64,000 bases of DNA, from assembly GCA_034927345.1 (NCBI GenBank), contig JAYFQE010000014.1, positions 1 through 64,000 of the forward strand, in the 5' to 3' direction. Below, in pieces: positions 54,128 through 63,548 of the stretch. Made by a program: the position numbers and the translations under genes. This DNA comes from JAYFQE01 sp034927345 (GTDB lineage: Bacteria; Bacillota; Clostridia; Saccharofermentanales; UBA5734). Positions within the stretch are counted from its first letter, which is position 1, and every line of letters begins with the position of its first letter. Under the pieces are notes generated by a model. That model was not told where the DNA came from. It saw only the letters and a list, made by a program, of their open reading frames with translations, and did not search any database.

Positions 54128-54687
54128 ACAGCCGCTACATTGCATTTGACGTGGAAACTCCGAATTACACCAATGACCGCATCAGCGCCATCGGTATTAC
54201 CGTTATTGAAAACAACCGCGTCGTGGATAATTTCTTCTCCCTCGTTAATCCGGAATCGCACTTCGATCCTTTCAACATCCAGCTTACCGGCATTACGCCG
54301 CGTATGGTAGCCGATCAGCCTACGTTTCCGGAACTGTGGGAAAAGATCGAGCCATTCATGAACAGCGGGCTGCTGGTTGCGCATAACGCCCCGTTTGATA
54401 TGCGCGTCCTGGCGCAGTGTTTGAATGACTACAGAATAGAATGGCAGCCCTTCACCTATTATGCCTGTACCTGCATGATGGGACGAGTTTGTTATCCTGA
54501 TCTAGAAAACCACAAACTCAACACCTTGTGCGATTACTTGCGCCTCGATTTAGATCATCATGACGCATGCAGCGACAGCCGCGCCTGCGCGGAGCTGCTG
54601 CTGGATTATATGCGGCACGGCCTGAAACCGGATCGTTTCCTAAGACGGTATGATCTGGCGCAGCGCCGTACACAGCGGACATACTAA
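54124..54687 (+). CDS. DnaQ-like 3'-5' exonuclease
   Basis: 187 residues of the DEDDh fold: FDVETPNY (first Asp and Glu), HNAPFDMRVL (second Asp) and HHDACSDSRA (His and final Asp). It trims DNA or RNA 3' ends. The ATG overlaps the Nudix stop. The pair suits nucleotide sanitation and proofreading, but it has no other partner here. Confidence 0.8.
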   Translation: MNSRYIAFDVETPNYTNDRISAIGITVIENNRVVDNFFSLVNPESHFDPFNIQLTGITPRMVADQPTFPELWEKIEPFMNSGLLVAHNAPFDMRVLAQCLNDYRIEWQPFTYYACTCMMGRVCYPDLENHKLNTLCDYLRLDLDHHDACSDSRACAELLLDYMRHGLKPDRFLRRYDLAQRRTQRTY

Positions 54688-54808
54688 GAACAGGACATCT
54701 GTCATCTATTAGTTCCTGGAGAATAATACGTGGGTATTTATATAACGAAGAAATAAATCGTTTATTATGCGTAAAACTACTGTTTCGGCTCGTTTTTAGA
54801 ATTATCTC

Positions 54809-55216
54809 CTACATTAGCATCGCAAGCGCCATCAGCAAGCTGCCGCCAAGAATAACCAGGCCAATAATCCGCGCCAAACTCGCTGTTTTTTTAATTCCTA
54901 ACGAATCAAAGGTCTGAGGTGTTGCGAAGGGAAAGAGCAGAATATCAAGACCCAGCAAACCAAAGCCGATACTGAATAAGATGCTTCCGACTATTATCTT
55001 TGCTGCGCTTAATAGGATGACCCCTGTAAAAAATATAACTATGGCAGCAACCATAATCGATATAAAATGCGGTTTGTGCCGATCGGCATATAGTATAAAT
55101 TTTTCCGACTTATCGACACATTCATCCGAACAACAGGTGATTTGAATTTTTTCTTTTCCAACCACTGCAGCATGAGAGGATTCAATTTCTTTATGACAGT
55201 ACATGCATGAACTCAC
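54809..55216 (-). CDS. Small membrane protein with N-terminal zinc ribbon
   Basis: 135 residues. An N-terminal metal-binding motif (CMYCHKEI and CCSDEC, four Cys) precedes four hydrophobic segments (about 50-70, 73-95 and 113-135). It starts with GTG at 55216 behind AAGGAGCGG. It is a conserved-type uncharacterised membrane protein, and I do not recognise its function. Confidence 0.55.
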   Translation of the reverse strand: MSSCMYCHKEIESSHAAVVGKEKIQITCCSDECVDKSEKFILYADRHKPHFISIMVAAIVIFFTGVILLSAAKIIVGSILFSIGFGLLGLDILLFPFATPQTFDSLGIKKTASLARIIGLVILGGSLLMALAMLM

Positions 55217-55293
55217 TATTTACCGCTCCTTATCGTTGTATCCATCTGCTTCATGAACAGCATTATATCATGGCCGTTCATGATGCTGCAGGT

Positions 55294-57603
55294 TTACGAT
55301 AACCGGCCTTCGATAACCAAATCGATTTGCGCGGCATCCGCGCTGCTCGAGCCGACAAAAATTTGTACGGTGCCCGGTTCGAGGACAAATTCCATATCTT
55401 CATTCCAAACGCCTAAATCACCCAAACTAAGCGTAAACACCACGGTTTTTGTTTCGCCGGGCTGCAGCGTTATTTTTTCAAAGCCCTTCAGCTCTCTGAC
55501 CCTGCGCGATACGCATGATTCGCAATCGTGTATATACAGCTGCGCGGTCTCGGCTCCGGCAACAGCTCCGGTGTTTTTAATATCCACCGATATAACGGCT
55601 TTTTGCCCCTTCTCGATATCGCTTGCCGACATTTTTGGCTGATCAAGCCGCAGATTGCTATAAGCAAACCGGGTATAACTGAGGCCAAAGCCGAACGGAT
55701 ACAAAGGCGACGATTTCATGTCGACATAATCGTTGTAGGGTTTGTGGTTATAATAGACCGGCAATTGTCCTGAGGAACGCGGAATCGAAACGGTCAGCTT
55801 TCCGCTCGGATTGACATCGCCGAACAGGATATCCGCAAGCGCCGCGCCGCCTTCCTGCCCCGGGTACCAGCCGCAGAGAATGGCCTGGCAATGCTCTGCG
55901 AGCCAGGGAATAGCGTGCGGACGTCCTTGTATAAGCACGACCACAACAGGCTTGCCAAGCGCGATGATTTCTTTTGCCAGATCCAATTGCACGCCGCCCA
56001 GTTCAAGGCCGGCGACATCCAGGCCTTCGCCGCAATCCATTTCCAGCGGCCTTTCCGGATTTTCAGGCACGATGGCGGCGCCGTTCGCGGCGTATTGATT
56101 GGAAAAGCCGCGGGTGCTGCTGCCGCCGAGCACAAGGATCGTGAGCTCGGATTTCCCGGCCGCTGCTAACGCCTGCGGGAACCCTTCTTTCGAAGGATTT
56201 CTGACAGCGCAGCCCTGGGCGTATAGCACCTGCGCATCCGGCAGTTTCCTGCGGATGCCCTTCAACACGGTCATGCCGCCGTCCCGCTGCGGAGCGGTAT
56301 AATCGCCGAGTTGGTTGTAGAAATTGTCCGCGTTCGGGCCGATCACGGCAAGGCGGCGGATCGATTTGCTAAGCGGTAAAAGATGATGCTCATTTTTGAG
56401 CAGTACCGGGCATTCACACGCCGCTCTGTAATTCACTGCCCGGAAAGCCGGACAGCCCACAACACGTCCGGCCAACTCGGGCTCAGTAAACGGATGATCG
56501 AACAGGCCGGTTTCAAATTTCGCCATTAATATCCGCCGTACGGCCCGATCAATGACTTCGAGTTTTACCTTGCCGTGCGCCGCCGCGTCTTCCAGATGCT
56601 CGTAAGCGGCGTTCCAGAGGTTTATTTCGAGACCGGCGTTGAACGCGGCGGCCACCGCGTTTTCAGGACCGCCAAACAGGTCTGCCAGTTGGTCCACAGC
56701 GCCGCCGTCGGAAATAATGAGGCCTTCATATCCCCAGCGTTCGCGTAGTATTTTCGTCAGCAGTTTCTTATTGGTATGGCATTGTATGCCGTCGATTTCA
56801 TTATAGGCCGCAAGGCAGGCCCGAGTTCCGGCTTTTACGGCTGCTTCCATCGGCGGAAGATGGATTTCATGCAGTTCCCGTTCTCCGATATTGGCGATTT
56901 TTCCGTTATGACCGCCAAGCGCGGCTCCCTGCCCGCAAAAATGCTTGACAATGGAAATGATCTTATCCTGCCGGCTAATATCCTCCGGATTTAAACCCTG
57001 CGCGCCGCGGACAAGCGCCGCGGTAAAAGATGCCGAGAGGAAAGGATCCTCGCCAAAGCACTCCTCCGAGCGGCCCCAGCGCGGATCCTGCAGAATGTCC
57101 AGACATGAAATCATGGCCGCCTTGGCGCCGGACGCTGCCACCTCGGCTGCCACACAGGCCATGACTTCGCTGTAAAGCTGCGGATTCCAGGTCGAACCGA
57201 TGCCGATGTTTGTGGGAAACAATGTTCCGTCCAGCGCCATATGGCCGTGCGGGGCGTCTTCCTGGATCAGGATCGGTATTCCCAGCCGGGTATTTTCCAT
57301 GATATAGCGTTGAAGCCTATTCAACACATCCGCCCGATCTTCCTTGGGAACGCCATTATGATAATCGACGCCGGTCACCGGATCGGCGCGGAAAAGGCCG
57401 TATATGGATCCGATTCCGTCGCCAAATTCGGCTTCTTTGATAAACTCGTCGGAGATTTCATAGCCTCCCGGTTTTTTCTCATAAGCTTTCCAGCCGCGCA
57501 TCTTCTGATTGAGCTGCCCGACTTTCTCTTTAAGCGTCATGCGTGAAAGCAAATCCTCCGCACGGTCTCCGAACGGCAGCGATTGATCTTTATATTGCTC
57601 CAT
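55294..57603 (-). CDS. Beta-glucosidase, GH3 family
   Basis: 769 residues. Domain order is GH3 N-terminal barrel, GH3 C-terminal sandwich and an Fn3-like tail. The nucleophile Asp is in GLIISDGGAVDQ, and the upstream substrate-binding KHFCGQGAALGGHNG is typical. No signal peptide is seen, so it works inside the cell. It cleaves non-reducing beta-linked sugars. Start at 57603 after GGAGG. Followed by a nucleoside hydrolase 33 bp upstream in the same direction. Confidence 0.85.
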   Translation of the reverse strand: MEQYKDQSLPFGDRAEDLLSRMTLKEKVGQLNQKMRGWKAYEKKPGGYEISDEFIKEAEFGDGIGSIYGLFRADPVTGVDYHNGVPKEDRADVLNRLQRYIMENTRLGIPILIQEDAPHGHMALDGTLFPTNIGIGSTWNPQLYSEVMACVAAEVAASGAKAAMISCLDILQDPRWGRSEECFGEDPFLSASFTAALVRGAQGLNPEDISRQDKIISIVKHFCGQGAALGGHNGKIANIGERELHEIHLPPMEAAVKAGTRACLAAYNEIDGIQCHTNKKLLTKILRERWGYEGLIISDGGAVDQLADLFGGPENAVAAAFNAGLEINLWNAAYEHLEDAAAHGKVKLEVIDRAVRRILMAKFETGLFDHPFTEPELAGRVVGCPAFRAVNYRAACECPVLLKNEHHLLPLSKSIRRLAVIGPNADNFYNQLGDYTAPQRDGGMTVLKGIRRKLPDAQVLYAQGCAVRNPSKEGFPQALAAAGKSELTILVLGGSSTRGFSNQYAANGAAIVPENPERPLEMDCGEGLDVAGLELGGVQLDLAKEIIALGKPVVVVLIQGRPHAIPWLAEHCQAILCGWYPGQEGGAALADILFGDVNPSGKLTVSIPRSSGQLPVYYNHKPYNDYVDMKSSPLYPFGFGLSYTRFAYSNLRLDQPKMSASDIEKGQKAVISVDIKNTGAVAGAETAQLYIHDCESCVSRRVRELKGFEKITLQPGETKTVVFTLSLGDLGVWNEDMEFVLEPGTVQIFVGSSSADAAQIDLVIEGRLS

Positions 57604-57635
57604 GATGTGGCCCTCCATGATGATAGGATTAATCT

Positions 57636-58565
57636 TTACCTGATCAACCTTTGCACAAGGATCTCCTCAAACGCCGCTAAATCTTTCCACGATGTCGCGC
57701 AGCGTATCCGCTTGGCCTGAGGGTCGATACGGGTACAGCCATCATCCGTAACCGTTATCCCCAAATCTTCAATCGTGGCAAGTTCTTCGGAAAAAGCCAG
57801 ATAAACCGCCGCCGTATCGCACAAAAGTGTACTTTGCTCGAAATAAATGCCCGGATAGATATCTGTCCGCGTTTCGTCCGTATTTTTTCTCGCGTCCAGC
57901 CAAAGCCGATAATTCTCCATTAAAGCCCGGGCCAGCGGTTTGGGGCTATGCAGTACCTTTTGATATAGGTCTCCTTTAAGGATCAGCATGCCGCAGGTAT
58001 CAAGAGGCGAGAGGGTTATCTCCCAGCCGGCTGTAAAAACTTTGCGGCAAAAATCCGGATGCACCGCCACATTATATTCGGCGTCGGGCGTATCCGACCC
58101 AAAATAACCTTTACGGACACTGCCGTACATGCCTACTATCCTGGATTTTTTTGCAATCTCCGGCTGCCTTTGCAGCGCTGCCGCCAAATTACCGGGCGGA
58201 CCTATCGCGATGATAGTCGTCTCTTCCGCCGATCGCATGACGCAATCGATCATGGCGTCGACGCCATCTTCATATACGACGCCGGCATATCGGTCCATGT
58301 CGAAGCTGTCGATCCAGGCGCCCTGAAAGCCAATCTCTTCCGATGTTGCAAGACCAATGCCGATCGGTATGTCCGTACGGCCGGCAATTTCCAACATCCG
58401 GGCGGTAATTTTCGCTCTGTAAAGCGTATTGCCCTCTTCTGTGAGAATCAATTTTATATCAAATTCCGGTGAATTCAGCAACATCACAAGAGCCCAGGTA
58501 TCATCAATGTCCCCACCGATGTCCGTATCGAGAATGACGGGAATTTTCCCCGACGCACCTGCCAT
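57636..58565 (-). CDS. Inosine-uridine-preferring nucleoside hydrolase family
   Basis: About 309 residues. The metal-binding motif reads DTDIGGDIDDTWALVMLL, with the D-x2-D spacing changed relative to the usual DTDxGxDD. TIIAIGPPGNLAAAL is also present. Family members hydrolyse nucleosides to base plus ribose. It starts the unit with GH3, and its substrate is unknown. Start at 58565 after AGGAGGAG. Confidence 0.75.
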   Translation of the reverse strand: MAGASGKIPVILDTDIGGDIDDTWALVMLLNSPEFDIKLILTEEGNTLYRAKITARMLEIAGRTDIPIGIGLATSEEIGFQGAWIDSFDMDRYAGVVYEDGVDAMIDCVMRSAEETTIIAIGPPGNLAAALQRQPEIAKKSRIVGMYGSVRKGYFGSDTPDAEYNVAVHPDFCRKVFTAGWEITLSPLDTCGMLILKGDLYQKVLHSPKPLARALMENYRLWLDARKNTDETRTDIYPGIYFEQSTLLCDTAAVYLAFSEELATIEDLGITVTDDGCTRIDPQAKRIRCATSWKDLAAFEEILVQRLIR

Positions 58566-58769
58566 TTGAACACTCCTCCTGTATGCCGCTTGATAAAATA
58601 CCGTTTTGACGCTCCTGGCGGCGCATTTGACCATGATTGATCGTGATGGACATATTCATCGGATATCTAATATATCTATGGCCTTTCAGGCAAGGTCGTT
58701 TTGTGTGCTGGAATTTCGTCAATTTTCGTGAATTCTCGAAATTAATTATACTTTTTTGTGATTTATCTG

Positions 58770-58907
58770 TCAATTACTTAAACCGATTTTCGTAATCTTT
58801 TCGGTGCGATCATCATAGAATAACACGTGGCGCTGTTCAGCATAAAAAGCCCCTGATTCAATGGCAGTCGGCCACGTTTCTTTTAACGTATTTGTGCTGA
58901 ATACCAT
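58770..58907 (-). CDS. Short unidentified frame
   Basis: 45 residues (KETWPTAIESGAFYAEQR, then HVLFYDDRTEKITKIGLSN). GGAGAAT lies before an ATG pair; the second ATG opens this frame. The text reads like part of a protein, but I know no family. It may be a fragment left from a larger gene next to the decayed AbiE locus. Confidence 0.25.
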   Translation of the reverse strand: MVFSTNTLKETWPTAIESGAFYAEQRHVLFYDDRTEKITKIGLSN

Positions 58908-58955
58908 TTCATATTCTCCAGAAAAGGCATTATAATTGCACTAGGTGGTGAAAAT

Positions 58956-59603
58956 ATGATTAAAACCACAGCAATGTTAATCGATGAGCTGAGAGATTAT
59001 GTGAATCCTGCTGCCAAGATCCGGCGGCTTGTTGACAGTGGCAAGCTGGTTCCTGTCGTCAGAGGGTTCTACGAAACAGATCCACACATTCCGGGATATT
59101 ATCTTGCACCCATTATTTACGGACCCTCATATCTGTCTTTTGAATTTGCATTATCCTACCACGCATTGATTCCCGAAATGGTACATAATTTTACATCTGC
59201 AACTTTTGAGAAAAAGAAGACGAAGCAATATGAAACATCATATGGTACGTTCTCATATCGCGATGTACCGAGTAAAGCATATCCGGTTGGTGTGAATCTC
59301 TATTCAGAGCGTGGGTATGGATTCCAGATTGCGTCCCCGGAGAAAGCCATTTGCGATGAACTCTATAAATTCCCACCGCTTAAGAACAGAGCGGAGTTGG
59401 AACGCTTGCTGTTTGATGACTTAAGAATGGACCAGGATGAATTTTTCCACCTGAATATGGCTGATCTTTATGATGTTGCGACTTTTTATCACACTCAGAA
59501 TCACAAGTTGCTGCAAGCTTACGTTACAAGGAGAATGAAAAGGAGAGTTGATCAAAGTAAAGTTCGAAGTAGATACAAATCCGCCGGATTATGCTGCCTT
59601 TGA
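58956..59603 (+). CDS. AbiEi-type antitoxin, second locus
   Basis: 215 residues. N-terminal winged helix (KIRRLVDSGKLVPVVRGFY) and AbiEi C-terminal domain (YGPSYLSFEFALSYHALIPEMV, ASPEKAICDELYK). The last about 20 residues come from a fusion with toxin-derived DNA read in another frame, so the native C-terminus is lost, probably at a deletion. AGGTGG precedes the ATG. Its partner toxin is broken, so this is probably an orphan antitoxin. Confidence 0.75.
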   Translation: MIKTTAMLIDELRDYVNPAAKIRRLVDSGKLVPVVRGFYETDPHIPGYYLAPIIYGPSYLSFEFALSYHALIPEMVHNFTSATFEKKKTKQYETSYGTFSYRDVPSKAYPVGVNLYSERGYGFQIASPEKAICDELYKFPPLKNRAELERLLFDDLRMDQDEFFHLNMADLYDVATFYHTQNHKLLQAYVTRRMKRRVDQSKVRSRYKSAGLCCL

Positions 59604-59891
59604 AACCAAATACAGGCTGCTCCCAATACCGTATGAAATCACGTTGTAAATCTTAAGCATCTTGCGGCCCGGCTGGCACAATCCGGCTATTTATTCACAT
59701 ATGAGCAATTTACAATTGATGATGTTAAGGAAATTCTTCGTAAGCGATTTGAAAGCATCGACTACGCACAGGCTAAGTAGGATATTTTGCCGTTTATCAA
59801 GAATCCGGGATCTCTTGACGTTTGGAAGGCAGATTTTTTCTGCGACATAACGAACGGACTAAAAGCAATAAATTTTATTTCACCGCTGTAA
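59542..59891 (+). pseudogene. AbiEii toxin remnant
   Basis: The frame at 59542-59649 encodes GELIKVKFEVDTNPPDYAAF and RLLPIPYEIT, the central part of AbiEii. After a frame change, 59646-59891 encodes LKHLAARLAQSGY, RKRFESIDYAQAK, an amber stop and DILPFIKNPGSLDVW. The catalytic N-terminal nucleotidyltransferase half with GGT and DLDF motifs is missing. It overlaps the 3' end of metY. The toxin is inactive. Confidence 0.7.
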
Positions 59892-61179
59892 ATGCCTCTT
59901 CCAGAGCCGCTATAAGGTCGCCCGCCTTCTCAATGCCGATCGACAGGCGGATGGTGTTCGGTTTGATGCCCTGGTCGAGCAGCTCATCGCCGGTCAGCTG
60001 GGAATGGGTGGTGCTGGCCGGATGAATAACAAGCGATTTTACATCGGCGACATTGGCTAATAACGAAAATATCGCCAGATTGTCGATAAATTTTTGCGCG
60101 GTTTTATCGTCGCCCTTGATTTCAAAAGTAAAGATTGAACCGCCGCCATTGGGGAAATATTTTTGATACAACGGGTGGCTCGGTTCGCTTGCGAGCGACG
60201 GATGGTGAACCGCTTCGACCTGCGGATGATGGTTCAGATAATTGACAATCTTCAAAGCATTTTCGACATGGCGCTCAACGCGAAGGGAGAGGGTCTCCAG
60301 TCCCTGCAGGAACAAAAACGCATGGAACGGAGAAAGGGTGGATCCGGTATCGCGCAGCAGGATGGCTCGAATATAGGTGACAAAAGCCGCTGCGCCGGCC
60401 GCATCGGCAAAGGAAATGCCGTGGTAGCTGGGGTTCGCTGCTGAAATCCACGGATACTTGCCGCTGTTTTTCCAATCGAACTTGCCGCCGTCAACAATCA
60501 CGCCGCCGATAGCCGTGCCATGACCGCCGATGAACTTTGTCGCCGAATGTATGATGATATCCGCGCCGTATTCAATCGGCCTGACCAGATACGGCGTGGC
60601 AAAGGTCGAATCGACGACAAGCGGAATCTTGTGCCGGTGCGCGATGGCGGCGACTTCCTCAATATCGATGATATTGGCATTCGGATTGCCAAGCGTCTCA
60701 ATGAAAATCGCCTTCGTGTTTTCCTGAATTGCCGCTTCAAACGAACCCTCAATATCGGGATCCACGAAGGTGGTGGTGATTCCGGAAGAAAGCGGGAGCG
60801 TGTGCGCCAGCAAGTTGTAGGTACCGCCGTAGATGGTCTTGGCTGCGACAATGTGTTCGCCGCTGCGCGCCAGCGCCGTGATCGTGTAGTTGATTGCCGC
60901 AGCTCCCGAAGCTACCGCCAGCGCCGCAACGCCGCCTTCGAGAGCGGCGATCCTCTCTTCAAAGATCCCCTGCGTCGGATTTGTCAGTCTGCCATAGATA
61001 TTTCCGGCATCCCGCAGGCCGAAGCGGTCGGCCGCGTGCTGTGAATTGTGAAAGACATAAGAGGTCGTCGCATAGATCGGAACGGCTCGCGCGTCTGTTA
61101 CAGGGTCGGCTTGTTCCTGGCCGATATGGACTTGTTTTGTTTCAAAACTCCAATTCTTAGGATCTCTGATATTAGCCAT
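59875..61179 (-). CDS. metY: O-acetylhomoserine sulfhydrylase-type PLP enzyme
   Basis: 434 residues. Cys/Met-metabolism PLP fold: GNIYGRLTNPTQGIFEERIAALEGG, NTKAIFIETLGNPN, VVDSTFATPYLVRP and the PLP lysine in HSATKFIGGHGTAIGG. It makes homocysteine from O-acetylhomoserine and sulphide. A LysR regulator lies directly upstream. Start at 61179 after AGGAGG. Confidence 0.87.
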   Translation of the reverse strand: MANIRDPKNWSFETKQVHIGQEQADPVTDARAVPIYATTSYVFHNSQHAADRFGLRDAGNIYGRLTNPTQGIFEERIAALEGGVAALAVASGAAAINYTITALARSGEHIVAAKTIYGGTYNLLAHTLPLSSGITTTFVDPDIEGSFEAAIQENTKAIFIETLGNPNANIIDIEEVAAIAHRHKIPLVVDSTFATPYLVRPIEYGADIIIHSATKFIGGHGTAIGGVIVDGGKFDWKNSGKYPWISAANPSYHGISFADAAGAAAFVTYIRAILLRDTGSTLSPFHAFLFLQGLETLSLRVERHVENALKIVNYLNHHPQVEAVHHPSLASEPSHPLYQKYFPNGGGSIFTFEIKGDDKTAQKFIDNLAIFSLLANVADVKSLVIHPASTTHSQLTGDELLDQGIKPNTIRLSIGIEKAGDLIAALEEAFTAVK

Positions 61180-61316
61180 TTCATTTTCCTCCTGCGGTTT
61201 TTCGCTCAACTTGTTTTTGTTTTACTGTCTTCAATATAAGCTGCCCGCTTGCTGCCGTCCAATACAGGAAAAAAATACAATGTTATAGATTCATCCTATA
61301 TGTTATGTTCCGTGCT

Positions 61317-62249
61317 TTAAACGGACAAGTTGAGTTTCGCAAGATACCGTTTGATTTCTTCAAGATAAAGCGCTCCCATTTTGCTGAGCATACTGTTTTT
61401 CTTGACAATATAGCCGATTTCCATCGCGCTGTTCGGATTCAACTCATCCGCTTCAAACGGTACCGCGATGAAATCCGTGCCATTCAATTCTTCGCAGATG
61501 ATGCCGGAACACAGGGTGTAGCCGTTCAGCCCCACCATCAGATTCAGCATCGTCGCCCGGTCGCAGGCTTTGATCGTTCTCGGATAATCGTTGGTGCTGA
61601 GAATTTCTTCAGCAAAGTAAAAGGATCCGTTATCTCCCTGCTCAAAGGAAAGGCAGGGATATTCAGCGAGCTGTGAAAAATGAATTGATTTTTCTCTTGC
61701 CAGGGGATGATCCTTCCAGAGATAGACAAAAGCCTTGCAGTTGATCAATTGATGAAATTCAAGATTGCTCGCAGCGAGCAGCTTGGCGATAGCTTTCCGG
61801 TTGAAGTCACATAGGTATAGAATGCCGATTTCGCTTTTCAACGTACTGACATCGTCAATAACGTCCCGCGTCTTCGTTTCACGGATGGCGAACTCGTATT
61901 TCGACAGGTCGTAAGCTTTAACCATTTCTACGAAAGCCTTGACCGCAAAGGAATAATGCTGCGTGGAAACGCCGAACTTCTTTTTCAGATTCCCGGATTT
62001 GCCGTACTTTTCAAGAAGCGATTCATATTGACTATACACCTGGCGGGCATAAAGCAAAAACTCCGCGCCGTCATTGGTCAGGGTTACCCCTTTCCCGCTT
62101 CTGTTGAAAAGGACAATGCCGATTTCCTTTTCAAGCTCCTTGACCGAGCTCGTAAGCGACGGCTGCGCCACATACAGAAGCTCCGCAGCTTTGTTAAGCG
62201 AGCCTGTTTCGGAAATGGCGATCATATATCGCAGTTGCTGTAGAGTCAT
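61317..62249 (-). CDS. LysR-family regulator
   Basis: About 310 residues. MTLQQLRYMIAISETGSLNKAAELLYVAQPSLTSSVKELEKEIG is the N-terminal helix-turn-helix. The C-terminal effector domain follows. It probably controls metY or sulphur metabolism nearby; its ligand is not evident. Start at 62249 with GGGAG upstream. Confidence 0.8.
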   Translation of the reverse strand: MTLQQLRYMIAISETGSLNKAAELLYVAQPSLTSSVKELEKEIGIVLFNRSGKGVTLTNDGAEFLLYARQVYSQYESLLEKYGKSGNLKKKFGVSTQHYSFAVKAFVEMVKAYDLSKYEFAIRETKTRDVIDDVSTLKSEIGILYLCDFNRKAIAKLLAASNLEFHQLINCKAFVYLWKDHPLAREKSIHFSQLAEYPCLSFEQGDNGSFYFAEEILSTNDYPRTIKACDRATMLNLMVGLNGYTLCSGIICEELNGTDFIAVPFEADELNPNSAMEIGYIVKKNSMLSKMGALYLEEIKRYLAKLNLSV

Positions 62250-62511
62250 TCTGATTTTCTCCCATTCTGTTGGAATCATGGCCGTTTAGATTATCATATA
62301 ATAAATATATATTTAGTATGAAATATACTGCGGCAGAGTTGCTTTGTCAACGTCTGATGTACCGGATAACATCAGGATTGATGAACATCAGGCGTGCATT
62401 ATTCGACATATTGGTCCTTATATGATAAATTTTAACCAGATTATCTATTTTGAGCCAGCGGCGGGAAAAGGGCGGCCGACCCGTTCATCGACAAAGCACG
62501 GAGGGAATATT

Positions 62512-63471
62512 GTGATAAAAGTAACGGATAAAGCCATGAACGAATTGTGCGGGAAATTGTCCATAAACCTGAAGGATCTTGAATTTCTCGGCGGCGGCCG
62601 GGGCGATTCCGATGGCATTGTCTATACCTTTCATATGAATCACCGCAAGATGGTCATGAAAATCCTTGCTATCCCGGAGAATAAAGCAGACGAGCTGAAA
62701 TCTTTGGAAATACGCGTCAGATATGCTAATTTTCTCGGAGAAAACGGTATTCGGCTGGCCTATCCGATAAAAAACCAAAACGGCAATCTTTATGAGACAA
62801 GCGCAGACCATCAGCATGTCTATACAGCCTATATCATGGAATTCTTTGCCGGGAAGAATCCGGAAAATGATGCGTTAACCGATGAGTTTGTTTGTGAATG
62901 GGGCCGAATCATCGGCAAATCACATAGGGTAACGAAAAACTTCGCAGATGGGGAACTTGATGATCGTTTCAGCTATAAAAGCGAAATGTCATTCTTTATG
63001 AACTGGTGTCAGGACGCCTTTGTCAAGTCCGCATGGTCGGAGATGGAAAGCTGTCTTGAAGCGCTGCCGATGGGCCGGGATGACTACGGTTTCATTCATA
63101 ATGATAATCATCAAAGGAACATTCTGGTTTTGGATCAAACGATAACCCTAATTGATTTTGATTGCGCAAACAGACAGTTTTTCCTGCAGGATATAACTAC
63201 GCCGGCACAGGGAATGATGTTTGATAAGACAGGCGGCTTACTGTCGCCTTTATGCGACGCAGATCGGTTGAAACGATTTTTCAGCTGCTTTATCAATGGT
63301 TATGAGAAAGAAAATCATCTCACGGATTTTTGGTATAATAAGCTGACAATCTTTATTAATTATCGGCGTTTACTGCTATTTACCTGCCTGCAGGATTGGC
63401 TGAATACCGAAGCAAGCCTGAAGGACGGTTTTTTAAGGAATATCGCAAATCCGCCTCAAATATTGCTTTAA
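62512..63471 (+). CDS. Kinase-like phosphotransferase (APH/choline-kinase type)
   Basis: 319 residues. GGGRGDSDG at the N-terminus takes the place of the glycine loop. The Brenner motif is HNDNHQRNILV with the catalytic Asp, and LIDFDCANR has the metal-binding Asp. A small molecule is the likely substrate; aminoglycoside resistance is not implied. GTG at 62512, nine bases after GGAGGG. An upstream extension of the frame has no ribosome site. Confidence 0.75.
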   Translation: MIKVTDKAMNELCGKLSINLKDLEFLGGGRGDSDGIVYTFHMNHRKMVMKILAIPENKADELKSLEIRVRYANFLGENGIRLAYPIKNQNGNLYETSADHQHVYTAYIMEFFAGKNPENDALTDEFVCEWGRIIGKSHRVTKNFADGELDDRFSYKSEMSFFMNWCQDAFVKSAWSEMESCLEALPMGRDDYGFIHNDNHQRNILVLDQTITLIDFDCANRQFFLQDITTPAQGMMFDKTGGLLSPLCDADRLKRFFSCFINGYEKENHLTDFWYNKLTIFINYRRLLLFTCLQDWLNTEASLKDGFLRNIANPPQILL

Positions 63472-63548
63472 GAAAGGACCTGTCCTCATTTATTCTTTTC
63501 TGTATTATAATAAATTAATCATGTCAGTGAAAGGCAAGGATAATCATT

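Noticed and set aside
62344..62511. Upstream extension of the phosphotransferase
   Set aside because: The frame is open, but a good GGAGGG site precedes the GTG at 62512 and the extension resembles no family.
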